A DNA stretch of 64,000 nucleotides, taken from contig NZ_PGES01000001.1 of the NCBI RefSeq assembly GCF_002797895.1, positions 3,286,001-3,350,000 on the forward strand. The letters run 5' to 3'. Positions 8,773 to 18,074 of the stretch are shown here, in pieces. The notes beneath the pieces are model-generated. The model was not told where the DNA came from. It searched no databases and saw nothing but the letters and a program-made list of their open reading frames with translations. The position numbers and the translations under genes are program-made. This stretch comes from Janthinobacterium sp. 67. GTDB taxonomy: Bacteria; Pseudomonadota; Gammaproteobacteria; Burkholderiales; Burkholderiaceae_D. How positions within the stretch are numbered: position 1 is the stretch's first letter; each line of letters opens with the position of its first letter.

Positions 8773-10326
8773 ACCACCGCCATCCACCTGCTGCTGCTCA
8801 CCGACCTGGTCGCCGACCTGCCCGTGGCCGTGCGCCTGCAGCGCCTCGTCGGCAGCCTGCGCGCCCACTTCGGCTGCGAAGCCGTGGCCTTGCTCAAGCT
8901 CGACGGCGAGCATTTGCGCCCCGTGGCGATGGCCGGCCTGGCCAGCGACGCGCTGGGACGCCGCTTCGCCGTCGCCGACCATCCACGCCTGGCCGCCATC
9001 CTGCAGCGGCGCGGCGTACTGTGCTTCCATCACGACAGTTCCCTGCCCGATCCCTACGATGGCCTGATCGCCGAGCGGGCCGGCGAGCCGCTGCCCGTGC
9101 ACGACTGCATGGGCATGGCGCTGGACCTGGAAGGCGAACGCTGGGGCGTGATCACGCTCGACGCGCTGCAGGTGGGCACCTTCGACGGGCAGGCGCAGCG
9201 CGACCTGGGCGAACTGGCCTGCGCCATCGAGGCGGCCGTGCGCGTGACGCGGCTGGAAACGGAAATCCGCGCCCTGCGCCTGTCGGGCGGCGCCATGCTG
9301 GCCGATGCGCAGGCGCCGCGCGAGGAACACGATTTCGTCGGCCAGAGCGGCGCCATCACGCACTTGCTGCACGAATTGCAGGTGGTGGCCGATTCCGAAC
9401 TGCCCGTGCTGCTGCTGGGAGAAACGGGCGTCGGCAAGGAATTGTGTGCGCACCGCCTGCACCGGCTGTCGCGCCGCGCGGGCAAGCCTTTGATCCACGT
9501 CAATTGCGCGGCCTTGCCGGAATCGCTGGCCGAAAGCGAATTGTTCGGCCATGTGCGCGGTGCGTTTTCCGGCGCCGTCAGCGACCGGCCCGGGCGCTTC
9601 GAGGCGGCCGAAGGGGGCACCCTGTTTCTCGATGAAGTGGGGGAATTGCCATTGTCGATACAGGCCAAGCTGCTGCGCACCTTGCAAAATGGCGAAATCC
9701 AGCGCCTGGGCGCGGACCGGCCGCGCCGCGTCAACGTGCGCGTGATCGCCGCCACCAACCGCAGTCTGCGCGAGCATGTGCGCGACGGCACGTTCCGCGC
9801 CGACCTGTATCACCGTTTATCCGTGTATCCCGTGCCGATTCCGCCGCTGCGCGAGCGGGGCAATGACGTGCTGCTGCTGGCCGGCGGTTTCCTGGAACTG
9901 AACCGCGCGCGCCTGGGCTTGCGCAGCCTGCGCCTGTCCGCTGCGGCGGAAAACGCCTTGTGCCACTACCGCTGGCCCGGCAACGTGCGCGAACTGGAAC
10001 ATGTGATCAGCCGGGCCGCGCTGAAAGCCGTGATACGCGGCGCGGACCGCAAGGACATCGTGACCCTGGAAACGGACATGCTCGACCTCGATGCGCTGGA
10101 AGCGCCGGCCGGCGCGGATACGCAATTGCCGGCGCCAGCCGCCTGTGGCACGCCGGCGGCGCCGCTGCTATCGATGCATCAGATCGTGGAAGCGAGCCAG
10201 CGCCAGGCCATCCGGCAAGCGCTGGTGCTGCATCAGGATAACTGGGCCGCCGCGGCGCGGCAGCTGGGGCTCGACGCAAGCAATCTGCACAAGCTGGCGC
10301 GCCGCGTCGGACTGAAGAACACCTAA
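8767..10326 (+). CDS. norR: NO-responsive sigma-54 activator NorR
   Basis: Cytoplasmic enhancer-binding protein; NO binding to the GAF-domain iron releases its AAA+ ATPase to drive sigma-54 transcription. The 519-aa protein has a GAF domain (about 10-165) with likely iron-site residues D98, C114 and D132. The AAA+ domain (about 188-420) carries Walker A GETGVGKE at 218-225 and Walker B FLDE near 287-290. A C-terminal Fis-type HTH includes AAAARQLGLDASNLHKL. The sigma-54 contact loop reads GAFSGA (265-270) instead of the usual GAFTGA. The start at 8767 was chosen because the preceding in-frame codons encode the NorR sites. It gives the family-like LTDLVADLPVAVRLQRL, although no good ribosome site is seen. 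It is divergent from its target operon. Confidence 0.93.
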   Translation: MTTTAIHLLLLTDLVADLPVAVRLQRLVGSLRAHFGCEAVALLKLDGEHLRPVAMAGLASDALGRRFAVADHPRLAAILQRRGVLCFHHDSSLPDPYDGLIAERAGEPLPVHDCMGMALDLEGERWGVITLDALQVGTFDGQAQRDLGELACAIEAAVRVTRLETEIRALRLSGGAMLADAQAPREEHDFVGQSGAITHLLHELQVVADSELPVLLLGETGVGKELCAHRLHRLSRRAGKPLIHVNCAALPESLAESELFGHVRGAFSGAVSDRPGRFEAAEGGTLFLDEVGELPLSIQAKLLRTLQNGEIQRLGADRPRRVNVRVIAATNRSLREHVRDGTFRADLYHRLSVYPVPIPPLRERGNDVLLLAGGFLELNRARLGLRSLRLSAAAENALCHYRWPGNVRELEHVISRAALKAVIRGADRKDIVTLETDMLDLDALEAPAGADTQLPAPAACGTPAAPLLSMHQIVEASQRQAIRQALVLHQDNWAAAARQLGLDASNLHKLARRVGLKNT

Positions 10327-10466
10327 CCAAACCTACTGCGCGTCGGTATAGGCAACCTGCGATGCTCACTGTGCTTCAGCACAGTTCCGCGTCTCGGCCG
10401 CCTCTCCCTTCCGCTCGCTACGGTTTTGTCAGGTGTCAGAACAACCAATCAATCCGGCGCTACAAC

Positions 10467-10811
10467 TCAGCGGTGAGTCACCAGGCTGGTCGGCAAACTG
10501 TGCAGGTAGGCGGCCAGGTCCTTGATGTCCTGGTTGCTCAGCGGTTTTACCTGGCCCGTCATGATGGCGTTGTTGCGGCCGTTGGCCTTGTCGCCCCGCT
10601 TATACGCGGTCAACGCGTGTTCCAGGTAATCGCGGTGCTGGCCCGCCAGTTTCGGGTACGACGGGTCGATGGGCGAGCCGTAATCCTTGCCGTGGCAGGT
10701 GGCGCAGCTGTATTTTTCGGCCAGGGCCTTACCGGTATTGATATTGCCGGCGGCGCTGGCGGAAAACGAGACGGTGGCGCAAACGAGGGCGGCGAGTAGT
10801 GTTTTCATCAT
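10467..10811 (-). CDS. Small periplasmic class I cytochrome c
   Basis: A 114-aa secreted electron carrier. A signal peptide (cut near SASA-A21) is followed by one heme-binding site CATCH (C36-C39-H40) and a probable axial Met in the NNAIMTGQVKPLS segment (M84). The sequence resembles the short c5/c553-like cytochromes that shuttle electrons to terminal reductases. It follows a second cytochrome gene by 11 bases and shares its fold and size, so the pair probably forms one operon. Position next to norR and nirK suggests, but does not prove, electron delivery to NirK. A start one codon later is equally possible. Confidence 0.88.
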   Translation of the reverse strand: MMKTLLAALVCATVSFSASAAGNINTGKALAEKYSCATCHGKDYGSPIDPSYPKLAGQHRDYLEHALTAYKRGDKANGRNNAIMTGQVKPLSNQDIKDLAAYLHSLPTSLVTHR

Positions 10812-10822
10812 CTGGCTGGTCC

Positions 10823-11152
10823 TCAGTTCGGCTTGGCTTGTTGCGCATAATACGCGGCGACATCGGCGATATCCTGGTCCGACAGGCTGCTGGCGATGCC
10901 CTTCATGCTGGGGTGCTTGCGGTCGCCCTTCTTGTAGGCTTGCAGCGCATTCTCGATATATTTTGCCGGCTGGCCGCCGATCATCGGTACCTGGAATACT
11001 TCAGGGAAGGTTGCCTTGTAACCGGGAATGCCGTGGCAGCCGATACACATTTCCACCTTGGCAGGGGCTGCCTTGGCGTTTCCTACAATGTCAGCCGCTG
11101 TGACGGCATTTGCTATGCCGGCAAGCACGAGAAGTGCAAATATTTTTTTCAT
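10823..11152 (-). CDS. Small periplasmic class I cytochrome c
   Basis: A 109-aa secreted cytochrome. A signal peptide (MKKIFALLVLAGIANAVTAA) precedes one heme site CIGCH (C36-C39-H40). The probable axial Met is M83 in HPSMKGIASSL. It is a paralogue of the adjacent downstream cytochrome: both share YxENALxAYKxGD and LSxQDIxDxAAY motifs. This suggests a local duplication. The start at 11152 was chosen over an upstream in-frame ATG at 11359 because it begins a normal signal peptide. The first gene of the two-cytochrome unit, it is preceded by a plausible sigma-70 promoter. Its role as a donor in nitrite reduction is inferred from position only. Confidence 0.88.
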   Translation of the reverse strand: MKKIFALLVLAGIANAVTAADIVGNAKAAPAKVEMCIGCHGIPGYKATFPEVFQVPMIGGQPAKYIENALQAYKKGDRKHPSMKGIASSLSDQDIADVAAYYAQQAKPN

Positions 11153-11205
11153 AGTGGCAATGTGAACAATGGTAATCGGAGAAACGCCAGAGCTGGTTTT
11201 TATTG

Positions 11206-11235
11206 ATTTTATGAGTTGACAATTAAGGTTGCCAA
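11206..11235 (-). promoter_or_regulatory. Possible sigma-70 promoter for the two cytochrome genes
   Basis: The minus strand has TTGGCA (11235-11230), an 18-base spacer and TAAAAT (11211-11206), about 55 bases upstream of the cytochrome ATG at 11152. The match is moderate and untested. Confidence 0.35.
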
Positions 11236-11385
11236 TTAATCTGCTGCTTGCCGATTCTAGCCAAGATATTCTTGCAAGTCCACCTATAAAACCCGCATTG
11301 TAGGCAGGCAGGCACAGGCCGTCCGCGTGACGCTGGGCCGCAGTTCTGTTTATACTCACCCTTTCCCCACTTTGGCAGACCGCTC

Positions 11386-12255
<870 letters not shown>

Positions 12256-12264
12256 GGAGCACCG

Positions 12265-12927
12265 GTGAACGACATCAGCCCCGACAAGGTCTTCGTCCCC
12301 CTGGAACTGCACGGCATCCGCCTCGAAGCGCTGGCGCCGCACCATGCGGCCGGCTTGCGTGCGGCGGCCATGGATGGCGAACTGTGGAATCTGCGCGTCA
12401 CCTCCGTGCCCGAGCCGGACCAGGTGGACCAGTACATTTTCAAGGGCATCGAGATGCGCCCTTCGCGCTTCGCCTTTGCCGTCGTCGACGCGGCCAGCGG
12501 CGAGGTGCTGGGCACCACCAGCTACCACGACGTGGTGCCCGAGATCAAACGGCTGGAAATCGGCTACACCTGGTATGCGAAGCGCTGCCAGCGCAGCCAC
12601 GTCAACACCACCTGCAAATTGCTGCTGCTGACGCACGCCTTCGACACGCTCGGCTACGCGCTGGTGGGCCTGCGCACCGATAATTTCAACCACGCCTCGC
12701 AGGCGGCCATCGAACGCCTGGGCGCGAAAAAAGATGGCGTGCTGCGCCACCATGGGCTGCGCCGCGACGGCACCGTGCGCGACACGGTCATGTACAGCAT
12801 CACGCGCGGCGAGTGGCCGGAAATCGCCGCCCATCTGCGCTACAAGCTGGCGCAGCGCCCCATCGCGGCGCTGCCCCGCGCGGGAGGTGAAGGGACCGCG
12901 GCAGGGATACAGGCATCGCCATGCTGA
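12265..12927 (+). CDS. GNAT-family N-acetyltransferase
   Basis: Predicted RimJ/RimL-like acetyltransferase of 220 aa, acting on an unknown amine (protein N-terminus, amino acid or antibiotic). Family features are the LRAAAMDGELWNLRVTSVP start, EVLGTTSYHDVVPEIKRLEIGYTWY beta-strand region, and the acetyl-CoA-binding stretch QRSHVNTTCKLLLLTHAF. The NHASQAAIERLGAKKDGVLR motif follows. The start is GTG, set by an AAGGAG site 5 bases upstream. The 3' end overlaps the VWA gene by 7 bases, so moxR, this gene and the VWA gene are probably co-translated. An acetyltransferase between the MoxR and VWA partners is unusual. Confidence 0.88.
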   Translation: MNDISPDKVFVPLELHGIRLEALAPHHAAGLRAAAMDGELWNLRVTSVPEPDQVDQYIFKGIEMRPSRFAFAVVDAASGEVLGTTSYHDVVPEIKRLEIGYTWYAKRCQRSHVNTTCKLLLLTHAFDTLGYALVGLRTDNFNHASQAAIERLGAKKDGVLRHHGLRRDGTVRDTVMYSITRGEWPEIAAHLRYKLAQRPIAALPRAGGEGTAAGIQASPC

Positions 12928-14090
12928 TCGATTTCTTCTTCACGCTCAAGGATGCGAAGATTCCCGTCTCGATCAAGGAATTTCTGACCTTGCTTGAGGC
13001 GCTGCAAAAGAACGTCATCGACGCCTCGATGGATGATTTCTACTATCTGGCGCGCCTGACCCTGGTCAAGGACGAAGCCCATTTCGACAAGTTCGACCGC
13101 GCCTTTGCGCAGTACTTCAAGGGCGTCAGCGCGGCCTTCGACACGAATGCGGCGATTCCGCTCGACTGGCTGCTGAAACGCATGCAGCGCGAGCTGTCCG
13201 AGGAACAGAAGGCGCAGCTGGAAAAATTCGGCTACGACAAGCTGATGGACCGCCTGAACGAGCTGCTGAAGGAGCAGAAGGAGCGCCACGAGGGCGGCGG
13301 CAAGTGGATCGGCACGGGCGGCACCTCGCCGTTCGGCAATGGCGGCACGAACCCGGAAGGCATCCGCATCGGCGGCAAGGGCGGCAACCGCACGGCCGTG
13401 AAAGTGTGGGAAGCGCGCAGCTACAAGGACTACGACGGCGAGCGCGAACTCGGTACGCGCAACATCAAGGTGGCCTTGCGCCGCCTGCGCAAGTTCGCGC
13501 GCGAAGGCGCGGAAGACGAACTGGCGCTCGACGCCACCATCGCCGCCACGGCGAACAATGCGGGCTACCTCGACATCAAAATGCGGCCCGAGCGCAAGAA
13601 CCGCATCAAGGTGCTGATGCTGTTCGATGTGGGCGGCAGCATGGACGACCATATCGAGCGCACCGAGGAACTGTTTTCGGCGGCGAAGACGGAATTCAAG
13701 AACATGGAATTCTTTTACTTCCATAACTGCGTCTACGATTACCTGTGGAAGAACAACCGGCGCCGCAACGCCGAGCGCTTTCCCACCTGGGACGTGCTGC
13801 GCAAATACCCGCCCGACACCAAGCTGATCTTCGTCGGCGACGCCACCATGAGCCCCTACGAAATCCTGCAGCCGGGCGGCAGCGTCGAATACAACAACGA
13901 GGAAGCGGGTTCCACATGGCTGGCGCGCTTTACCCAGGCGTTCCCGAAATTCATCTGGCTCAATCCCGAGTCGGAGGGATTGTGGCAGTACCGCCAGTCC
14001 ATCGGCGTGATGCGGCAGTTGATGAACAACCGCATGTTCCCCCTGTCGATCGACGGGCTGGAACGGGGCATGCGTCTGCTCAGTAAATAA
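12921..14090 (+). CDS. CoxE-like VWA-domain protein
   Basis: Cytoplasmic von Willebrand A protein of the CoxE/YehP type, expected to work with the MoxR ATPase two genes upstream. The 389-aa protein has a helical N-terminal half, then a Gly-rich linker (about 123-156). The C-terminal VWA domain has the metal-site variant DVGGS (D236-S240, canonical DxSxS), seen in this subfamily. The C-terminal FIWLNPESEGLWQYRQSIGV is typical. The ATG at 12921 lies inside the preceding GNAT gene (7-base overlap). The substrate is unknown. Confidence 0.9.
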   Translation: MLIDFFFTLKDAKIPVSIKEFLTLLEALQKNVIDASMDDFYYLARLTLVKDEAHFDKFDRAFAQYFKGVSAAFDTNAAIPLDWLLKRMQRELSEEQKAQLEKFGYDKLMDRLNELLKEQKERHEGGGKWIGTGGTSPFGNGGTNPEGIRIGGKGGNRTAVKVWEARSYKDYDGERELGTRNIKVALRRLRKFAREGAEDELALDATIAATANNAGYLDIKMRPERKNRIKVLMLFDVGGSMDDHIERTEELFSAAKTEFKNMEFFYFHNCVYDYLWKNNRRRNAERFPTWDVLRKYPPDTKLIFVGDATMSPYEILQPGGSVEYNNEEAGSTWLARFTQAFPKFIWLNPESEGLWQYRQSIGVMRQLMNNRMFPLSIDGLERGMRLLSK

Positions 14091-14403
14091 AAACGCATAA
14101 CAAAAAGTCCATGGCGGCAGGGGGCCGCCATGCCGTACACTGCGACACGGCACTACCGTGCGGAGCATCTCCGCCGCGGGCGGGTACCATACGCTGGTAC
14201 CAGTCCTGCCCTACCCTGCTGCATCCTGTGCGCGGCCGCCATGGCCGCGACACTGTTCGATTGCGCACATCGTGCGCGCCTTCTGCTCCGGTAGAATCGG
14301 CGCATCGCTCTGCGCAAACAATGCACCATCGCTGCACCACGACATAGCCGCGCCAGCCCCCGTGCTGCCGGCCGGTGCCAGCGCCATTTTCAAAGGAATG
14401 AGC
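14091..14403 (+). other. Intergenic region with a 7-bp inverted repeat
   Basis: No gene was recognised in these 313 bases. GGTACCA-TACGC-TGGTACC at 14183-14201 is a perfect inverted repeat and a candidate operator for the downstream antiporter. The coding frame of the antiporter stays open upstream to 14158 but has no good start there. Confidence 0.4.
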
Positions 14404-15591
14404 ATGCAAAGTCTGATCTCGATCGCCGCCGACCTGTCCTGGCCGTTCGCCATTACCCTGGCCTGGGTAGTGGGTGAATTCGGCCACCGCTGGACGGGCC
14501 TGCCGCGCATCAGTTTTTACGGCGTGATCGGCTTCGTCCTCGCGCAAACGCAGGTGGGCATCCTGCCGCAGACGGACGCCGGCCCCATGCTGGTGCTGGC
14601 CGACGTGGCCTTCGGCCTGATCCTGTTCGAGGTGGGCTACCGCATCAATCTGCGCTGGCTGAAGAACAATCCGTGGATCGCCGTCACGGGCCTGGTCGAA
14701 TCGCTGCTGACCTTTGCCGTCGTCTACTTCATCGGCATCGAATTTGGCAGCACTTCGATGACGGCGCTGCTGCTGGCATCGCTGGCCATGTCCACCTCGC
14801 CGGCCACCATCATGCGCGTCATCAACGAGGAACGCAGCTCGGGCCAGGTCACGGAACGCATCGTCCACCTCACGGCCTTGAATTGCGTGCTGGCCGTCTT
14901 CACGTTCAACATCATCGTCGGCTTCTGGATGTTCCAGAGCTCCACCGACCTGATCGAGGCGAGCAGCAGCAGCGCCGCCGTGCTGGCCGCCTCGGTGGCC
15001 GCCGGCACCGTCTTCGGCATCGTCGTGCCGGCCATGCTGCGCCGCCTGGGCAATATGGCGCAAGACGCTACCGTGGCGTTCGCGCTGTCGGTGATGCTGC
15101 TCGTCGCCCTCACCTACACCACCAGCCTGTCGCCGCTGCTGGCCACGCTCACCTTCGGCCTGGTGGCGCGCCACCGCCGTGTCGCCTTCAGCCAGGCGCA
15201 GCGCAATTTCGGCGCCATGGGCGAGCTGTTGACGGTGCTGCTGTTCGTGTATGCCGCCTCGACCCTGGAATGGGCCAGCGTGACGGCCGGCGCGGGCCTG
15301 GCCCTGGCCGTCGTCGGCGGACGCTTGCTGACGAAGGTCGCCGGCGTGGCCGCGTTTTCGCACGTGAGCGGCATTTCCTGGCGCAAGGGCGTGCTGACGG
15401 GCGTGGCGCTGACGCCCGTTTCCGTCTTCATCATCCTGCTGCTCGAACACGCGCGCCAGCACGGCGTGAACTTCGGCGACGAATTGAACGCCCTGGCCGC
15501 CATCACCCTGGGCCTGGAACTGGTCGGCCCCGTGCTGGTGCAGCGCGTGCTGATGCTGGCCAAAGAAACCCACGAAATCAAGGAGCGCTAA
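14404..15591 (+). CDS. CPA2-family cation:proton antiporter (membrane domain only)
   Basis: Inner-membrane Na+ or K+/H+ exchanger of the CPA2 (KefB-like) family. The 395-aa protein consists of about 11-12 hydrophobic segments. It carries RISFYGVIGFVLAQTQVGIL and LADVAFGLILFEVGYRINLRWL near the start. The core region SLAMSTSPATIMRVINEE contains the discontinuous-helix motif. It lacks the C-terminal TrkA-N nucleotide-binding domain of true Kef proteins. ATG 14404 was chosen because AGGA lies six bases upstream; ATG 14398 is too close to the same site. It is directly abutted by the YbdK-type gene and probably co-transcribed with it. Confidence 0.9.
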   Translation: MQSLISIAADLSWPFAITLAWVVGEFGHRWTGLPRISFYGVIGFVLAQTQVGILPQTDAGPMLVLADVAFGLILFEVGYRINLRWLKNNPWIAVTGLVESLLTFAVVYFIGIEFGSTSMTALLLASLAMSTSPATIMRVINEERSSGQVTERIVHLTALNCVLAVFTFNIIVGFWMFQSSTDLIEASSSSAAVLAASVAAGTVFGIVVPAMLRRLGNMAQDATVAFALSVMLLVALTYTTSLSPLLATLTFGLVARHRRVAFSQAQRNFGAMGELLTVLLFVYAASTLEWASVTAGAGLALAVVGGRLLTKVAGVAAFSHVSGISWRKGVLTGVALTPVSVFIILLLEHARQHGVNFGDELNALAAITLGLELVGPVLVQRVLMLAKETHEIKER

Positions 15592-16722
15592 ATGCCGCTG
15601 GAACCCTTTGGCCAATCGGCCGCGCTGACCTTCGGCGTCGAACTCGAACTGCAACTGGTAAATCTGTCGGACTATGACTTGACGGCCGCCAGCCCCGACC
15701 TGCTGCATCTGCTGAACAAGAAACCGTTCCCCGGCAACGTCACGCCGGAAATCACCGAGAGCATGATCGAGATCAATTCGAGCGTACACACGCACCACGG
15801 CCCCCTGCTGGAGCAGTTGCAGGAAATCCGCGACACCTTGATCACGGCCGGCGACAAGCTCAATATTGGCATCGCGGGCGGCGGCACGCACCCGTTCCAG
15901 CAATGGTCGTCGCAAAAGATCTTTTCCAAGCCCCGCTTCCAGGAGATTTCGGAGCTGTACGGCTACCTGGCCAAGCAGTTCACCATCTTCGGCCAGCACG
16001 TGCACATCGGCTGCGCCTCGGGCGACGACGCCATGTTTTTGCTGCATTCGCTGAACCGCTACATCCCCCACTTCATCGCCCTGTCGGCTTCCTCGCCCTA
16101 CGTGCAGGGCCGCGACACCCTGTTCGACTCGGCCCGCCTGAACTCCGTGTTCGCCTTCCCCATGAGCGGGCGGGCGCCGTTCACCCTGAGCTGGGACCAG
16201 TTCTCCAACGAGTATTTCGCCAAGATGGAGAACACGGGCATCATCAAGAGCATGAAGGATTTTTACTGGGATATCCGTCCCAAGCCGGAATTCGGCACCA
16301 TCGAACTGCGCGTGTGCGACACGCCGCTGACGGTGGAACGGGCCGCCGCGCTGGCCGCCTACCTGCAGGCCCTGTGCCGCTACCTGCTCGAACGCCGCGA
16401 AACCCCGCCGGTGGAAGACGATTACCTCGTGTATAACTACAACCGCTTCCAGGCTTGCCGCTTCGGCCTCGATGGCGCCATCACGCATCCGAAAACCTAC
16501 GAGACGATGTCGCTGCGCGAAGACATCATGACCACCCTGCGCAAGATGGAACCGCACGCCGAGGCGCTGGGCAGCACGCCGGCCCTGAAACACCTGTCGG
16601 ACGTGGCCAAGCAATGGAGCGACGCGCAATACCTGCGCAAGCAGCGCAATGTGCAGGGCAGCGCCGAGGGCATGGTCGATTCGGCGATCAGATGTTTTCG
16701 CGGTGAGCCGATGAACTACTGA
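15592..16722 (+). CDS. ybdK: YbdK-type carboxylate-amine ligase (glutamate-cysteine ligase family 2)
   Basis: Predicted ATP-dependent ligase of the GCS2 family; E. coli YbdK has weak glutamate-cysteine ligase activity and the physiological substrate is uncertain. The 376-aa protein shows [11 protein letters not shown] near residue 14, [12 protein letters not shown] near 46, [11 protein letters not shown] near 97, [14 protein letters not shown] near 138, and [12 protein letters not shown] near 237. Both length and motifs are complete. Its ATG directly follows the antiporter stop, with AAGGAG in the antiporter tail, so translation is probably coupled. Confidence 0.93.
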   Translation: MPLEPFGQSAALTFGVELELQLVNLSDYDLTAASPDLLHLLNKKPFPGNVTPEITESMIEINSSVHTHHGPLLEQLQEIRDTLITAGDKLNIGIAGGGTHPFQQWSSQKIFSKPRFQEISELYGYLAKQFTIFGQHVHIGCASGDDAMFLLHSLNRYIPHFIALSASSPYVQGRDTLFDSARLNSVFAFPMSGRAPFTLSWDQFSNEYFAKMENTGIIKSMKDFYWDIRPKPEFGTIELRVCDTPLTVERAAALAAYLQALCRYLLERRETPPVEDDYLVYNYNRFQACRFGLDGAITHPKTYETMSLREDIMTTLRKMEPHAEALGSTPALKHLSDVAKQWSDAQYLRKQRNVQGSAEGMVDSAIRCFRGEPMNY

Positions 16723-16760
16723 CGCTGCCCGAACGTAGGCCGGCTGGCGCCGCCAACGGT

Positions 16761-16888
16761 GTTGTCGGATTACGGTCCTTCGGATCTAATCCGACCTACC
16801 CGCGGCCCCCGACAACGCATGAATTACTGATGTTGCTCCCTCTGGAACCGAAGGCCGGATTAGCGGCATAGCCGCGTAATCCGACAAC
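16761..16888. repeat. Pair of palindromic REP-like elements in inverted orientation
   Basis: GTTGTCGGATTACG with its partner TAATCCGAC lies at 16761-16795. A reversed copy with GGATTAGCGG and CGTAATCCGACAAC lies at about 16855-16888. Each can form its own stem, and the two face each other. They lie between ybdK and a TonB-receptor remnant and look like dispersed intergenic repeats. Confidence 0.65.
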
Positions 16889-16890
16889 AT

Positions 16891-16994
16891 TGCGAGCGCT
16901 GGATAAAAAATACATGACGGGCCCGGGTCGGTTCCAGACGGGCTTTTACGGCGAACCGCGCAATGTCATGTTCACCGTGCGCACGAAGTTTTAA
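16891..16994 (+). pseudogene. C-terminal remnant of a TonB-dependent receptor
   Basis: One frame ending at TAA 16992-16994 reads RALDKKYMTGPGRF, then QTGFYGEPRNVMFTVRTKF. This is the standard last beta-strand and terminal Phe of a siderophore-type TonB-dependent outer-membrane receptor. Nothing upstream continues the receptor; the sequence enters the REP-like repeats instead. It is therefore an orphan 3' end of roughly 30 codons left by a deletion. The last base abuts the stop of the convergent lyase gene at 16995. Confidence 0.75.
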
Positions 16995-18074
16995 TCAGCT
17001 GCCATACAGCGCCAGCGCCCAGGCTGGCGGGCGCAGTTCCAGCGCCAGGGTCAGGTAAGCGGGATCGAAGCGCGCCGCCAGCAAATACACATTGGCGGCG
17101 CCCTTCGGCTCCCAATTCCCCGTAAAGCCCTTTTCGCCGGCCGCCACGCGCTTGCGGTCGAAGGGCACGGCGCTTTTCGCGAATTCCTCGTGCGTCTTTT
17201 TGCCCTGCGCGTACGGCGCCAGCCAGGCCAGCGCCTCGGCCAGGCGCCGCGCTTCCGGCGCGCCATACCAGTCGTCGCCATGCGCCTGCGCCATCAGGGC
17301 CGTCGTCAGCAGCGGCTCCAGGCTGTAGGTGGTGTAGTGCAGGGCGTCGCGCTGCTCGAAGTCGAAGGGCACGCCACCGGCGCCGATATTGCGCGGCACG
17401 TGCGCCAGGAAGCGCTCTTTCGCGCGCGCGATCAGGAGTGAGTCGCCCGTCACGTACGCGGCGGCCGTGCCGATCTTGATGCGGTGGCTGTGCCAGTTGT
17501 TGCGCGCCGTGGACGGGCCGCCCACCTTGATGGGATCACTCAGATAGCCGTTCGCCAGGGTGCGGCAAAACGCCTGCACCTGTTCGCGCTCGACGCCGTT
17601 CAAGCGTTCCTGCACCAGGTCAAAACCCATCAGCAGGCTGGCCAGCTCCGTCTCGTCGACGGGGCCGAACGAGGGTGCATAGCTGCCGGTCCAGGCCAGC
17701 AGCAGCTGGCGCGCCGCCTCGAAATGCGCCATCTCGCCCGACAGCCGCCAGGCCAGGGCCTGCAAGCGCGCCTGGCGCCAGTCTTCCTGCGCCTGCTGGC
17801 TGGTCTCGCGCCCGCCCTCTCCCTTCAGCAAGCCGCCCGTGCGCACTTCGGCCATCAGATGCACGGGCCGCGCCGCATCCTTGCGCGCCGCCTTGAGCAC
17901 CTGTTCGGCAATGGCCGGCGCCACCTGCGCCTTGAGCGTGCGGGCCCGCGCGGCGGAGGTCAGCGCAAACGGCAGCGGGCCGTCGTGCGGGCGCGGCGCC
18001 GCGCGCAAGCCAACCAGGGGAAGTGCCAGCAGGCCGGCCAGCAGCGTGCGCCGGCGGATCAGGTGCGCACTCAA
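16995..18074 (-). CDS. Alginate-lyase-domain protein (PL5-like), exported
   Basis: Predicted periplasmic or secreted polysaccharide lyase of the alginate_lyase (alpha/alpha toroid) fold. Residues 1-26 form a Tat-like signal (RRRTLLAGLLALPLVG). The catalytic region has RNNWHSHRIKIGTAA (N193, H195) and DALHYTTYSLEPL (H247, Y248), the Asn/His...Tyr arrangement of PL5 enzymes. Length, 359 aa, is normal. The substrate could be alginate or another uronate polymer. No alg biosynthesis genes are present, so a biosynthetic clearance role is not supported here. It overlaps the upstream amidotransferase gene by 4 bases and is the second gene of that pair. Confidence 0.85.
   Translation of the reverse strand: MSAHLIRRRTLLAGLLALPLVGLRAAPRPHDGPLPFALTSAARARTLKAQVAPAIAEQVLKAARKDAARPVHLMAEVRTGGLLKGEGGRETSQQAQEDWRQARLQALAWRLSGEMAHFEAARQLLLAWTGSYAPSFGPVDETELASLLMGFDLVQERLNGVEREQVQAFCRTLANGYLSDPIKVGGPSTARNNWHSHRIKIGTAAAYVTGDSLLIARAKERFLAHVPRNIGAGGVPFDFEQRDALHYTTYSLEPLLTTALMAQAHGDDWYGAPEARRLAEALAWLAPYAQGKKTHEEFAKSAVPFDRKRVAAGEKGFTGNWEPKGAANVYLLAARFDPAYLTLALELRPPAWALALYGS

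Noticed and set aside
10368..10385. ACTGTGCT-TC-AGCACAGT palindrome as terminator of norR
   Set aside because: The arms are perfect, but no T-run follows on either strand and the loop of two bases is too short for a simple hairpin. It may be an operator or chance.
14080..16629. An 849-codon open frame on the minus strand
   Set aside because: It is antisense to the antiporter and YbdK-type genes. The composition (His, Gln, Arg, Gly) is typical of antisense frames and no motif is present.
16908..16994. Start of a new small gene at ATG 16914
   Set aside because: The peptide is the conserved C-terminal strand of a TonB receptor, so it is a remnant, not a gene of its own.
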